In this document: positions 35,494 to 43,631 of the stretch, one piece after another
Layout of the letters: every line of letters starts with the position of its first letter
Position numbering within the stretch: position 1 is the stretch's first letter
NCBI RefSeq assembly: GCF_008364795.1
Contig: NZ_VTTM01000003.1
Coordinates: forward strand, 62,001 to 126,000
From: Azospirillum oryzae
Lineage (GTDB): Bacteria > Pseudomonadota > Alphaproteobacteria > Azospirillales > Azospirillaceae
DNA: 64,000 nucleotides
Direction: 5' to 3'
Program-made: the position numbers and the translations under genes
Notes under the pieces: generated by a model
The model's input: the letters and a program-made list of their open reading frames with translations, nothing else
Database searches by the model: none
What the model was told of the DNA's origin: nothing

Positions 35494-36311
35494 CCGTCGA
35501 GCCCATCGTCCGCGCCGCCCTGGCGGAGGATCTGGGCCGGGCCGGCGACATCACCACCGACAGCATCATCCCGGCCGACGCGGTGGCGACCGCCCGCATC
35601 GCCGCCCGCAAGGATGGCCGCGTCGCCGGGCTGGAAGCGGCGCTGATCGCCTTCCGCCTGCTCGACCCCGGCATTTCGGTGACGGTGGAGCGCGCCGATG
35701 GCGACGACGTGGCGCCCGGCGGCACCATCGCCAGCCTGACCGGCAAGGCCCGCGCCCTGCTGACGGCGGAGCGCACGGCGCTGAACCTGATGGGCCGGCT
35801 GTCGGGCATCGCCACCGCCACCCGCGCCCTGGTGCGCGAGGTGGACGGCACCAATGCCCGCATCGTCTGCACCCGCAAGACCACCCCGGGCCTGCGCGTT
35901 CTGGAAAAGCATGCGGTGAAGCTGGGCGGCGGCTTCAACCACCGTTTCGGGCTGGATGACGCCGTCCTCATCAAGGACAACCACATCGCCGTTGCCGGCG
36001 GCGTGCGCCCGGCGGTGGAGCGCGTCCGCGCCGCCATCGGCCACATGGTGAAAGTGGAGGTCGAGGTCGACACGCTCGACCAGCTGGACGAGCTGCTGGG
36101 CCTGCCGGTCGATGTCGTCCTGCTCGACAACATGGACCCGGACACGCTACGCCGCGCCGTGCGGATGGTCGACGGCCGTCTGCTGACCGAGGCGTCGGGC
36201 AACGTCACGCTCGCCACCGTCCGCGCCATCGCGGAAACCGGCGTCGACATGATCTCCTGCGGCTGGCTGACCCACAGCGCCCCGAACCTGGATTTGGGGC
36301 TGGATATGTGA
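35478..36311 (+). CDS. nadC: Nicotinate-nucleotide pyrophosphorylase (carboxylating)
   Basis: The 277-residue enzyme turns quinolinate and PRPP into nicotinate mononucleotide. It has [18 protein letters not shown] near residue 16, [22 protein letters not shown] (about 132-153) with the PRPP/quinolinate-binding Arg and Lys residues, [15 protein letters not shown], and the C-terminal barrel strands [13 protein letters not shown] and [12 protein letters not shown]. It completes the nadABC pathway genes and ends before a strong palindromic terminator. Confidence 0.96.
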   Translation: MLHPLTVEPIVRAALAEDLGRAGDITTDSIIPADAVATARIAARKDGRVAGLEAALIAFRLLDPGISVTVERADGDDVAPGGTIASLTGKARALLTAERTALNLMGRLSGIATATRALVREVDGTNARIVCTRKTTPGLRVLEKHAVKLGGGFNHRFGLDDAVLIKDNHIAVAGGVRPAVERVRAAIGHMVKVEVEVDTLDQLDELLGLPVDVVLLDNMDPDTLRRAVRMVDGRLLTEASGNVTLATVRAIAETGVDMISCGWLTHSAPNLDLGLDM

Positions 36312-36322
36312 GGGTGTGACTT

Positions 36323-36362
36323 GGAATATCTCCCTCTCCCCGGGGGGAGAGGGAGATATTCC
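36323..36362. terminator. Bidirectional hairpin with an 18-bp perfect stem
   Basis: GGAATATCTCCCTCTCCC pairs without mismatch with its complement at 36345-36362 around a 4-nt loop. It sits in the 64-bp gap between the converging nadC and carbonic-anhydrase-like genes. Flanking T-runs are weak. Its CCCTCTCC core links it to the window's interspersed repeats. Confidence 0.75.
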
Positions 36363-36375
36363 CAGATGTTTCCTA

Positions 36376-36930
36376 CTACGCCGCCAGCTTCTCGACGTTG
36401 CCGTCCAGGCCCATCAGCAGCAGTTCGACCTCGAGGTCCGGGTGGCGTTCCTTGACCATCGCCTTCAGCTTGGTCAGGTACTGGCCATGCACCTCGGCCT
36501 CCTTGGCCGGATCGGGCGACAGATCCATGCCCAGGAAGACCTTGTAGGCGCCGCAGTCGCGGTGATCCATGACGATCACGCGCTTGATGTGGTGCAGTTC
36601 CTTGGCGACCGCGACATGGTCCCAGAACGCCTCGCCCCAGGCGGGCTTCTTGTCGGTCAGCGCGCCCAGGCTGGCGCCGGCCAGGATGACGTGGTCGTAG
36701 TTCGCCTGCATGTTGCGGGCGTTCATGTAGCTGGCGACATGGCCCATCAGGCGATAGTCCATGCAGGACAGCAGAAGCGTGTCGACGCTGCCGGCCAGGG
36801 CCGGGCGGCTCATCATCATCGGCGCCATCAGCGTCACGCCGGCACCCAGCGTCGCCAGCTTCAGGAACCCGCGGCGCGAGCTGTGTTCGCCCTGGCAGCA
36901 GCCGTGGTGATGACCGGTCGAATGATCCAT
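36376..36930 (-). CDS. Tat-exported beta-carbonic-anhydrase-like protein with His-rich leader
   Basis: The 184-residue protein starts with a His/Cys-rich segment (HHHGCCQGEH, residues 7-16), then a twin-arginine signal (SSRRGFLKL, 18-26). The mature part has the beta-carbonic anhydrase zinc motifs CMDYR (C56, D58, R60) and HRDC (H123, C126), so the Cys-His-Cys site and Asp-Arg dyad are kept. CO2 hydration in the periplasm is plausible. The His-rich leader lies before the Tat motif and would be removed with the signal, so its role is unclear. It resembles a group of short, exported CA-like proteins of unproven activity. Confidence 0.8.
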   Translation of the reverse strand: MDHSTGHHHGCCQGEHSSRRGFLKLATLGAGVTLMAPMMMSRPALAGSVDTLLLSCMDYRLMGHVASYMNARNMQANYDHVILAGASLGALTDKKPAWGEAFWDHVAVAKELHHIKRVIVMDHRDCGAYKVFLGMDLSPDPAKEAEVHGQYLTKLKAMVKERHPDLEVELLLMGLDGNVEKLAA

Positions 36931-37114
36931 TGTGCCCTCCCAACACGCCCCGAACCCGTATCGGGGGTTTCACGCGCGATGGTGGCATCTAAGTATTAAA
37001 AATTCCAATACATGGGCTTCCACAGTGCGGAAAAGCAATGATCGCTCACCTCTGTGGTATTTTTCGGATAGATCGACCCACAACCCGATTTCATTGCATT
37101 TTTAACCGGAAAAG

Positions 37115-37148
37115 AAAACGGGCCGCCCCGGTTGGGGACGGCCCGTTT
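37115..37148 (-). terminator. Terminator of the small secreted-protein gene
   Basis: Read on the minus strand, ACGGGCCG and CGGCCCGT form the stem, with further C/G pairs inside and one mismatch, followed by TTTTCTTTTCC. It lies about 40 bp after the stop of the 59-residue gene. Confidence 0.8.
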
Positions 37149-37185
37149 CCATGCATGGATGTTCCTGGTCGTCAGCGTTCAGCCA

Positions 37186-37365
37186 TCACCCGCCGCGCGT
37201 GGTGCTGGGCGCCGGCGTGCCGGCCGACCCGACGGTGCTGGAGGCCGGCGGCGGCGAGGCGCTCGCGCTGTGGCTGGACGAACAGTCCGCGTTGGCGATC
37301 CCCGCCGTCAGGAGTGTGGCGAGACCGAACAATGCGGCGACGACCGGACTGGCTCCATGAGACAT
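37186..37365 (-). CDS. Small secreted protein (59 aa) with extreme ribosome-binding site
   Basis: ATG 37365 starts a 59-residue product: a signal peptide (MSHGASPVVAALFGLATLLT, cleavage near ANA-DC) and a mature part of about 32 residues with one Cys and a low-complexity Ser/Ala/Pro/Thr tail (SHSASASPPPASSTVGSAG). I recognise no family. The ribosome-binding site is exceptional (see next feature) and a terminator follows, so it is very probably a strongly expressed monocistronic gene. The Cys could lead to a lipoprotein, but the residues before it do not make a good lipobox. Confidence 0.75.
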   Translation of the reverse strand: MSHGASPVVAALFGLATLLTAGIANADCSSSHSASASPPPASSTVGSAGTPAPSTTRGG

Positions 37366-37366
37366 T

Positions 37367-37380
37367 GGATCACCTCCTTT
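37367..37380 (-). promoter_or_regulatory. Extended Shine-Dalgarno, full complement of the 16S tail
   Basis: Read on the minus strand, AAAGGAGGTGATCC stops one base before the ATG. It complements 13-14 nt of the 16S rRNA 3' end (GGATCACCTCCTTT). Most genes here have only 4-6 matching bases. The close spacing and length suggest tight, possibly slow, ribosome docking. Confidence 0.85.
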
Positions 37381-37498
37381 CTGAAACGTTGCGACCACCA
37401 ACAGATTGCCACAGTGCCGCACTCGGTCAATGGTCGATTCGAACAATCGCGATTCCGTCTCCCAATGGAACAGGTTCTGATCTTAAGCTTGAGCGGCG

Positions 37499-38671
37499 TT
37501 ATCGGGTTTCCAGCAGCCCGCTCATCGTCGCGAACAGCTCCGACTTCGCTTCGAACCCGACGCCCGGCAAGTCCGGCAGGCGCACCCGGCCATCCTCGAC
37601 CGCGATACCGTCGGCGAAGCCGCAGAAAGGCTTGAAGACGTCGGGGTAGGATTCGTTGCCGCCCAGATGCAGGCCGGCGGCGATGTTCAGCGACATCTGG
37701 TGCCCGCCATGCGGAACCACCCGCCGGCTGGACCAGCTATTGTCCTTCAGCATGTCGAGCGTGCGCAGATACTCCACCAGCCCATAGCTCAGCGCGCAGT
37801 CGAACTGCAGCCAGTCGCGGTCGGCCCGCATGCCGCCATGGCGGATCAGGTTGCGGGCGTCCTGGTGGGAGAACAGATTCTCGCCGGTCGCCATCGGGCG
37901 GTCATAGTGGTTGGCGAGTTCGGCCTGCAGCGCATAGTCCAGCGGGTCGCCGGCTTCCTCGTACCAGAACAGGCCGTAGGGCTTCAGCGCCTCCGCATAC
38001 TTTATGGCGGTGTCGAGGTCGAAGCGGCCGTTGGCGTCGACGCACAGGTTCCCGCCCGACCCGACCACTTCCAGCACCGCGTCGATCCGTCGGAGATCCT
38101 CCTCCAGCGGGGCACCGCCGATCTTCATCTTCACGACCTTGTATCCGCGGTCGCGGTAGCTGCGCATCTCGTCCTGAAGCGCCGTCACGTCCTTGCCGGG
38201 ATAGTAATAGCCGCCGGCGGCATAGACCCAGACGCTGTCGTCGGCCACCCCGCCACGGAAACGGTCGGCCAACAGGCGGTAGAGCGGCACGCCGGCGATC
38301 TTCGCCACGGCGTCCCACACCGCCATGTCGATGGTGCCGACGGCGACGGAACGCTCGCCATGGCCGCCCGGTTTCTCATTGGTCATCAACCGCGCCCAGA
38401 TGCGGAACGGGTCGAGGTTCTCGCCGCTGTCCTCCAGCAGGCTGTCGGGCGCCGCCGACATCAGCCGGGGGATGAAGCGCTCGCGCAGAAGCCCGCCCGC
38501 GGCATAGCGGCCGTTGGAGTTGAATCCGTAGCCGATCACCGGCTTGCCGTCGCGCACCACGTCGGTGACCACCGCGACGACGCTGCACGTCATCTGGCTG
38601 AAATCGATGAAGGCGTTGGCGATGTCGGACTTGATGCCGGCGGTCTGCTCACGGATTTCGACGATGCGCAT
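37499..38671 (-). CDS. tarD: D(-)-tartrate dehydratase
   Basis: The 390-residue enzyme belongs to the enolase superfamily and closely follows Bradyrhizobium D-tartrate dehydratase by memory: FIDFSQMT, VIGYGFNSNGRYAAGG, NEKPGGHGERSVAVGTIDMAVWD, YAAGGYYYPGKD, the KMK motif (K181/K183), metal ligands in VDANGRF, WYEEAGD and MATGEN, and PHGGHQMS with the catalytic His. It converts D-tartrate to oxaloacetate. It is divergent from a LysR gene, presumably its activator. No tartrate transporter is adjacent. Confidence 0.9.
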   Translation of the reverse strand: MRIVEIREQTAGIKSDIANAFIDFSQMTCSVVAVVTDVVRDGKPVIGYGFNSNGRYAAGGLLRERFIPRLMSAAPDSLLEDSGENLDPFRIWARLMTNEKPGGHGERSVAVGTIDMAVWDAVAKIAGVPLYRLLADRFRGGVADDSVWVYAAGGYYYPGKDVTALQDEMRSYRDRGYKVVKMKIGGAPLEEDLRRIDAVLEVVGSGGNLCVDANGRFDLDTAIKYAEALKPYGLFWYEEAGDPLDYALQAELANHYDRPMATGENLFSHQDARNLIRHGGMRADRDWLQFDCALSYGLVEYLRTLDMLKDNSWSSRRVVPHGGHQMSLNIAAGLHLGGNESYPDVFKPFCGFADGIAVEDGRVRLPDLPGVGFEAKSELFATMSGLLETR

Positions 38672-38757
38672 GGCGGTTTCCCTTGCAGCGTGGTGGCGCG
38701 TTCGATGACGGCACTGTAGGGATGGTGCGGGCCGCCGGGCCAATGCCAAGGTCGGAA

Positions 38758-38768
38758 CGCATCATGCG
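38758..38768. promoter_or_regulatory. Palindrome between tarD and the LysR gene
   Basis: CGCATCATGCG is a perfect 11-bp palindrome within the 147-bp gap between tarD and the divergent LysR gene, flanked by GAA and GGTTC. It is a candidate LysR-binding site, about 50 bp upstream of the regulator's own start codon. Confidence 0.4.
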
Positions 38769-38818
38769 GGTTCGGCATAGGGTGGCCGGAGGCCGGCAGA
38801 CGTGACGAAGATTGGGCG

Positions 38819-39832
38819 ATGGAACTCTCCTGGCTCGACGATTTCCTGGCGCTGGTCGATTGCGGCAACTTCTCCCGCGCCGCCGACGCACGCCACCTGA
38901 CCCAGCCGGCCTTCAGCCGCCGCATCCGCGCGCTGGAGGATTGGGCCGGCACCCCGCTGTTCGACCGCAGCGCCCAGCCGGTGACGCTGACGGAGGCCGG
39001 GCGACGCTTCCGCCCCTTCGCCGACGAGACCGTGCGCCGCCTGCTGCAGGGCCGCGAGGAGGCCCGGCTCGCCGCCCAGTCGGAGGCCGCGACCCTGCGC
39101 TTCGCCGCCACCCACGCGCTGTCGCTGACCTTCTTCCCCTCCTGGCTGCGGGCGCTGGAGGCGCGGGCGAGGCTGGGCGCCATCACCCTGTCGTCCGACA
39201 GCATGGAGGCCTGCGAGCGGCTGATGCTGGCAGGCCAGGCGCAGTTCCTGCTCTGCCATGCCCACCCGGCGGCGGCCGGCCGGCTGGATGCGGAGTCCTT
39301 CCGCTCCGTCGTCGTCGGCGGCGACCGGCTGCTGGCGGTGACCGCCCCCGATGCCGCCGGCCGGCCGCGACATCTGCTGGCGGCCAGGGAAAGCGGCGAA
39401 AGCGCGCCGCTGCCGCACCTGTCCTACAGCCGCGAATCCGGCATGGGTCGCATCCTGGAGGCGGTGCGGGCGGTGCAGCCGCTGACCAATGCGCTCGACA
39501 CCGTCTTCACCTCCCACCTCGCGGCGGTGCTGCGCACGCTGGCGCGCGACGGGCGCGGGGTGGCATGGCTGCCGGAAAGCCTGATCGCCGAGGATCTGGC
39601 GCGCGGCACCCTGGTGCGCGCCGGGGTGCCGGCCGGCGACGAGCGCTGGACCGTTCCGGTGCAGATCCGGCTGGTCCGCCCCCGCGCCCGCCAGAGCAAG
39701 GCGGCCGAAAGCTTCTGGACGCTCGCGGTCGAAGCCGCACTGTGGCGCAACGCCGAGTCGCCGGCGGAATCAGCCACATCGGTTGCCGCCCCGGTTGCCG
39801 GAGCGGAACCGGTCACGGAAAAAGAGTTGTGA
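38819..39832 (+). CDS. LysR-family transcriptional regulator
   Basis: The 337-residue regulator has the N-terminal LysR helix-turn-helix: LDDFLALVDCGNFSRAADARHLTQPAFSRRIRALEDWAGTPLFDRSA occupies about residues 5-52. The substrate-binding domain runs to about 300, followed by a poorly conserved Ala/Val tail. The ATG at 38819 has no strong Shine-Dalgarno. Divergent placement from tarD makes it the probable regulator of tartrate catabolism. Confidence 0.9.
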   Translation: MELSWLDDFLALVDCGNFSRAADARHLTQPAFSRRIRALEDWAGTPLFDRSAQPVTLTEAGRRFRPFADETVRRLLQGREEARLAAQSEAATLRFAATHALSLTFFPSWLRALEARARLGAITLSSDSMEACERLMLAGQAQFLLCHAHPAAAGRLDAESFRSVVVGGDRLLAVTAPDAAGRPRHLLAARESGESAPLPHLSYSRESGMGRILEAVRAVQPLTNALDTVFTSHLAAVLRTLARDGRGVAWLPESLIAEDLARGTLVRAGVPAGDERWTVPVQIRLVRPRARQSKAAESFWTLAVEAALWRNAESPAESATSVAAPVAGAEPVTEKEL

Positions 39833-39978
39833 CCGTTTGACCGCAAGTCACTTTGATCGTTGACATTCTCGACAAAGGCTGTCCAACCGCGCGATTTCGC
39901 TGGCGCTAACCCTTCCGATCGGGCAAAATTTGCCTAGTTGGTTTAGGAAGCGTCGCATCAGCGACCGGAGGAACGATC

Positions 39979-40209
39979 ATGGGCGTCAGCAGCATTGGCG
40001 GTATCGGCGGCTATCAGCAGCAGCCCTACGCCACCCCGCTCAGCAGCGGCCCGGCCGCGGCGCAGCGGTCCACCTCCCCCGTCGAATCCGCGCAGGAAGA
40101 CCAGACCGAGCGCACCCGCCGCCAGCAGGAGGCGCAGACGGTCCAGAGCGGTTCCAGCGGCGGCAACACCACCCCCACCCGCGGCCAGAATCTCAACATC
40201 TCGGTCTGA
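39979..40209 (+). CDS. Small low-complexity hypothetical protein (76 aa)
   Basis: ATG 39979 has a good ribosome-binding site (GGAGGAACG). The product is Ser/Gly/Gln-rich (starting MGVSSIGGIGGYQQQPYATP) with a charged middle (EDQTERTRRQQEAQ) and is probably disordered. No domain is recognised. It is followed 115 bp later by a FlaG-like protein gene on the same strand and sits near fliJ-fliI, so a flagellar-associated role is possible but not shown. Confidence 0.65.
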   Translation: MGVSSIGGIGGYQQQPYATPLSSGPAAAQRSTSPVESAQEDQTERTRRQQEAQTVQSGSSGGNTTPTRGQNLNISV

Positions 40210-40324
40210 ACCGGATCGGGTCGGGTAGCGGGAACGGCTGGGAGAGCGAAGCGGGACGGCACCCGGCCGGGGGCTGTCTCAACGGCAACGCCTGGAAAGC
40301 GGGCAAGAAGCGCGGGAGGCACCG

Positions 40325-40903
40325 ATGGAGATCCGTGGCGTTTCCAGCACGACGGCGATCCGACCGACGGCTTTCCAGCCGACGGAGGCTGGGTCCGCTT
40401 CGGCATCGCCCGCCGCCGACAGCACCGGCGGCACCGCCGATGGCGGGACGGACAAGGCTTCGGGCCCCGGCTATATCAGCCCCTTCCTGCGCTATGACCA
40501 GGGCGCGCGGGTGGCCGTTCTGTATTTCCGCGATTTCGACACCGGCGAAACCCAGGACCAGATCCCCTCCCAGCGCGTGGTCGAGGAATACCGCCGCACC
40601 GCAAGCCGCCTTGCCCAGGAGGACGAGCGGAAATCGGCCGCGGCGAAGACGGAAACATACGGGTCGGCGGACGGCTCCACCGGCAGCACGGGGGCTTCGT
40701 CGGGCAGTGGCTATACCCCGGCCACGGGCGACTCCGGGTTGGCCGGCACGTCGATCGGCGTATCCTTCGCGAGTGCTTCGGGCGGCGGCGGGACGGCAGC
40801 GGGGACCAGCGCTGCGGCGCCGACGACCGGCGGCTTCACTCCGGCCGCGACCGGCGGGCGTTCCGGCGGGTCGCCGGGTGGATTGGTGTCGGTGACGGTT
40901 TAA
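40325..40903 (+). CDS. FlaG-like protein with long Gly/Ser/Thr-rich tail (192 aa)
   Basis: The 192-residue protein has a disordered N-terminus, then a folded segment (about 48-100): YISPFLRYDQGARVAVLYFRD, DTGETQDQIPSQRVVEEYRR. The order of strands and the QIP motif resemble FlaG (DxxTGEVIRQIPxE), a flagellin-linked protein. The last 90 residues are Gly/Ser/Thr/Ala-rich low complexity. Location beside fliJ-fliI and ctrA supports a flagellar role. Its size and tail are unlike typical FlaG, so the match is tentative. Confidence 0.65.
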   Translation: MEIRGVSSTTAIRPTAFQPTEAGSASASPAADSTGGTADGGTDKASGPGYISPFLRYDQGARVAVLYFRDFDTGETQDQIPSQRVVEEYRRTASRLAQEDERKSAAAKTETYGSADGSTGSTGASSGSGYTPATGDSGLAGTSIGVSFASASGGGGTAAGTSAAAPTTGGFTPAATGGRSGGSPGGLVSVTV

Positions 40904-41023
40904 AAAGAATAGTATCTTAATCTGTAGTTCCGCAATTAACAACATTCACAACCGCGCGCTCGCGTTTTCCGCGAAAAAACGCACAACGAATCAATAAAAC
41001 ATGATATACTTGAATTTCTCAGA

Positions 41024-41054
41024 TTGCGCAGCCTTAAAAGCTTCGCGTTATAAT
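41024..41054 (+). promoter_or_regulatory. Possible housekeeping promoter before the AT-rich gene
   Basis: TTGCGC (41024-41029) and a perfect TATAAT (41049-41054) are separated by 19 bp, 20 bp before the ATG at 41074. The spacing is longer than ideal. The surrounding 170 bp are AT-rich, unlike most promoters here. Confidence 0.4.
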
Positions 41055-41073
41055 TATCCATGGGGAATTAACG

Positions 41074-41523
41074 ATGTTTGTTCCAAAATTCTGGAAGCTT
41101 TCACACGGCACTGACTACTTTACATTTGCCGACATGGTAAAGTCTATTAGCGAAAAACTTGTTTTCATCCACAAAGATACCCAGGGACTAGGCACGTCGC
41201 GCGAAACACAAGGAAAGCTTTTTATAGATGCACCAATAGGAGATTATTTTTACCTAACGCATGGAAATCAAGGGATATATCTTTTTGGGCAATTCACCGG
41301 GCCGGCGAATATTTTTACGGAATGGGGCAGCGGCTGGATTGACCGCCCATTTCGATTGATTCGCAGCGCAAAAGTCGGCGCCCCGTATGACGATGACAAG
41401 AAATGGTGGTCTCCCAACTTTCGCTCTACATTTGCCTCGGTTCCATCAGATGAACATGAGTTATTTGAGGAAAAAATCTTGAGACCTTTTTTTGACATTC
41501 AGCTCTCGGATTTTGAACTCTGA
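41074..41523 (+). CDS. AT-rich orphan gene, hypothetical (149 aa)
   Basis: The 149-residue soluble protein differs strongly in base and codon use from its neighbours (many A/T-ending codons such as AAA, ATT and TTT). The pattern IGDYFYLTHGNQGIYLFGQFTG followed by WIDRPFRLIRSAK resembles PUA/EVE-like ligand-binding folds attached to restriction or defence proteins, but I cannot name the family. GGGGA precedes the ATG. It sits between the FlaG-like gene and the convergent fliJ. It is likely acquired by horizontal transfer. Confidence 0.7.
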   Translation: MFVPKFWKLSHGTDYFTFADMVKSISEKLVFIHKDTQGLGTSRETQGKLFIDAPIGDYFYLTHGNQGIYLFGQFTGPANIFTEWGSGWIDRPFRLIRSAKVGAPYDDDKKWWSPNFRSTFASVPSDEHELFEEKILRPFFDIQLSDFEL

Positions 41524-41608
41524 CCCTCTGGGAAATCCTGAAGTCCCGCCGTTGCGGAAATGCCTTGTCTGCAACGGCGGGAACGACACCCAACCACCCA
41601 AACCACCC

Positions 41609-42043
41609 TCACCCCCCGGCCGCCTCCTCCTCCGCCTGCCGGCGCCTGAATCCGACCAGCGCGGTTTCGTCCAGCATCGCGGCCTCCTTGCGCTTCTGCT
41701 TGTCGCGCTCGCGCTTCAGCCGCTCCTCTTCCGCCAGTTCGTAGCGCTTCAGTTCCTGGAACGCCTCGGCCATCTCGTCGGTGGCGATGTTGATCTGCGC
41801 CTCCACCTGGCCCAGAGATTCGCCCAGCTTGCGGCCGCGCTCCAGCGCCGCCTGGGCGAAGTTGGAATAGGTGAAGGAGACGGAGAAGTCGTCGCGCACC
41901 GTTTCCTGTTCGTGCGCGATCTCCTGCTTCACCTTCTCGATCTCGTTGCGCAGCCGGTCGGCCAGCGTGTGGAGTTCCGCCAGGACCCGACGCTTCTCGT
42001 CCAGTTGCAGCTTCTGCAGGCGGATGATCGTTTTCAGGCTCAT
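41609..42043 (-). CDS. fliJ: Flagellar export protein FliJ
   Basis: The 144-residue, almost wholly coiled-coil protein ([22 protein letters not shown], then a long heptad-rich region to KRKEAAML) matches FliJ, the stalk-like chaperone escort of the flagellar type III export ATPase. ATG 42043 overlaps the fliI stop by ATGA, so translation is coupled; an upstream in-frame GTG is less likely. Sequence alone is weak for FliJ, but position next to fliI settles it. Confidence 0.88.
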   Translation of the reverse strand: MSLKTIIRLQKLQLDEKRRVLAELHTLADRLRNEIEKVKQEIAHEQETVRDDFSVSFTYSNFAQAALERGRKLGESLGQVEAQINIATDEMAEAFQELKRYELAEEERLKRERDKQKRKEAAMLDETALVGFRRRQAEEEAAGG

Positions 42044-43377
42044 TGCGGCCACTGCACCCCAAAGATTTCAGCGAGCATGGCGTAGCTGGTCTCCAGATCG
42101 GTGGCCTCGCGCTTGCCCTGCTTCAGGAAGGCTTCCAGCGCCGGCTGGTAGTGGATCGCCTCGTCCACCTGCGGGTCGGTGCCGCGGCGGTAGGCGCCCA
42201 GCCGGATCATCTCCTCCATGTTGTCGTAGGACGACAGAAGGCGGCGTGCATAGCCGACCAGTTCGTTCTCGTTCGCCGTGTTGCAGCCGGGCATGGTGCG
42301 CGACACGCTGCGCAGGATGTTGATGGCGGGGTAGCGCCCGCGCTCGCCGATCTTGCGTTCCATCACGATATGGCCGTCCAGGATGCCGCGCACGGCGTCG
42401 GCGATCGGTTCGTTGTGATCGTCGCCGTCGACCAGCACGGTGAACAGGCCGGTGATGGTGCCCGACCCGACCACCCCCGGCCCGGCGCGCTCCAGCAGGC
42501 GCGGCAGCTCGGCGAAGACCGTCGGCGGATAGCCCTTGGTCGTCGGCGGCTCGCCGGCGGACAGGCCGATCTCGCGCTGGGCCATGGCGAAGCGGGTGAC
42601 GCTGTCCATCATGCACAGCACGTCGCGGCCCTGGTCGCGGAAATGCTCGGCCACCGCCAGCGTCATGTAGGCCGCCTGCTTGCGCATCAGCGGCGCCTCG
42701 TCCGATGTCGCGCAGACGACCACGCTGCGGGCAAGACCCTCCTCGCCCAGATCCTCGGTGATGAACTCCTGCAATTCGCGTCCGCGCTCGCCGATCAGGC
42801 CGATCACCGCGACCTCGGCGGCGGAAAAGCGCGCCAGCATCGACATGACCGACGATTTGCCGACGCCCGATCCGGCGAAGATGCCCATGCGCTGGCCGCG
42901 GCAGCAGGTGAGAAAGGCGTTGATGGCGCGGATGCCCAGGTCCAGCTTGCCCCCCACGCGGGCGCGGGAATGGGCGTTGGGCGGGTTGTTGCGGATCGGC
43001 GTGCCTTGCGGTCCCTTGGGCAGCGGCCCCTTGCCGTCCACCGGCTCGCCCAGCGCGTTGACGACACGGCCGAGCCAGGCGTCGGTCGGGTGGATCATCG
43101 CCTGGTCGCCGGCCACCAGCGCGCGGCAGCCCAGACCCACCCCGTCGAGCGCACCGAAGGGCATGGCGAGCGCCCGCCCCTGCCGGAAGCCGACGACCTC
43201 GCACGGAATGCGGCGGCGGTCGCGCGTCTCGACGATGCAGCGGCCACCGACAGACAATTCCTTTTCGATCCCGCCGACCTCGACCATCAGGCCGGACACG
43301 GCGGTGACGCGGCCGTAACGGCTGCAGTCGGGAATCTGGTCGATGTCGCGGATCAACTGATCGATATCGAACGGCAT
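42040..43377 (-). CDS. fliI: Flagellum-specific ATPase FliI
   Basis: The 445-residue F1-beta-like ATPase drives flagellar protein export. The Walker A is [12 protein letters not shown] (about 165-176), Walker B is near [13 protein letters not shown], and [14 protein letters not shown] and [20 protein letters not shown] are family landmarks. ATG 43377 begins [15 protein letters not shown]. It is divergent from ctrA across a 254-bp gap holding TTAA sites, so CtrA probably controls it. No other flagellar export genes are in the window. Confidence 0.95.
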   Translation of the reverse strand: MPFDIDQLIRDIDQIPDCSRYGRVTAVSGLMVEVGGIEKELSVGGRCIVETRDRRRIPCEVVGFRQGRALAMPFGALDGVGLGCRALVAGDQAMIHPTDAWLGRVVNALGEPVDGKGPLPKGPQGTPIRNNPPNAHSRARVGGKLDLGIRAINAFLTCCRGQRMGIFAGSGVGKSSVMSMLARFSAAEVAVIGLIGERGRELQEFITEDLGEEGLARSVVVCATSDEAPLMRKQAAYMTLAVAEHFRDQGRDVLCMMDSVTRFAMAQREIGLSAGEPPTTKGYPPTVFAELPRLLERAGPGVVGSGTITGLFTVLVDGDDHNEPIADAVRGILDGHIVMERKIGERGRYPAINILRSVSRTMPGCNTANENELVGYARRLLSSYDNMEEMIRLGAYRRGTDPQVDEAIHYQPALEAFLKQGKREATDLETSYAMLAEIFGVQWPQ

Positions 43378-43448
43378 GGATCGGATACCGGCGTTCCCAA
43401 GACGGAACGCGCTCCTATTAAGTGGTAGTTCTGTGGACGGAGGCGACG

Positions 43449-43533
43449 TTAACCACCATGATCGCATCTTGCGATGGAAGGATTAACGTTGTGTAAGCGC
43501 TTGGCACTGGCGTTAAGCTGAATCGTCTGTTAA
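43449..43533. promoter_or_regulatory. Cluster of TTAA half-sites and GANTC sites between fliI and ctrA
   Basis: TTAA occurs at 43449-43452, 43483-43486, 43513-43516 and 43530-43533 in an otherwise GC-rich stretch; TTAA is the half-site of the CtrA box. GAATC at 43520-43524 and GAGTC near 43587 match GANTC, the CcrM methylation site. The layout recalls the Caulobacter ctrA promoter, where CtrA and methylation time transcription. Confidence 0.55.
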
Positions 43534-43631
43534 CTTGTGTAAACGGGATGGTTGAAATCGATCATCAAGGATCGGGGACCATTACCAGAGTCGGGTAGCG
43601 AAAGCGCGCCATCAAACGTCGGGATATCGCC

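Noticed and set aside
37366..37382. Plus-strand match to the 3' end of 16S rRNA (GGATCACCTCCTTTCT)
   Set aside because: The bases before it do not match the conserved helix that precedes the tail in 16S rRNA. It is the complement of an extended Shine-Dalgarno on the minus strand.
39833..39978. Flagellar sigma-28 promoter before the small Ser/Gly-rich gene
   Set aside because: CCGAT occurs near 39917, but no TAAA element lies at the needed distance.
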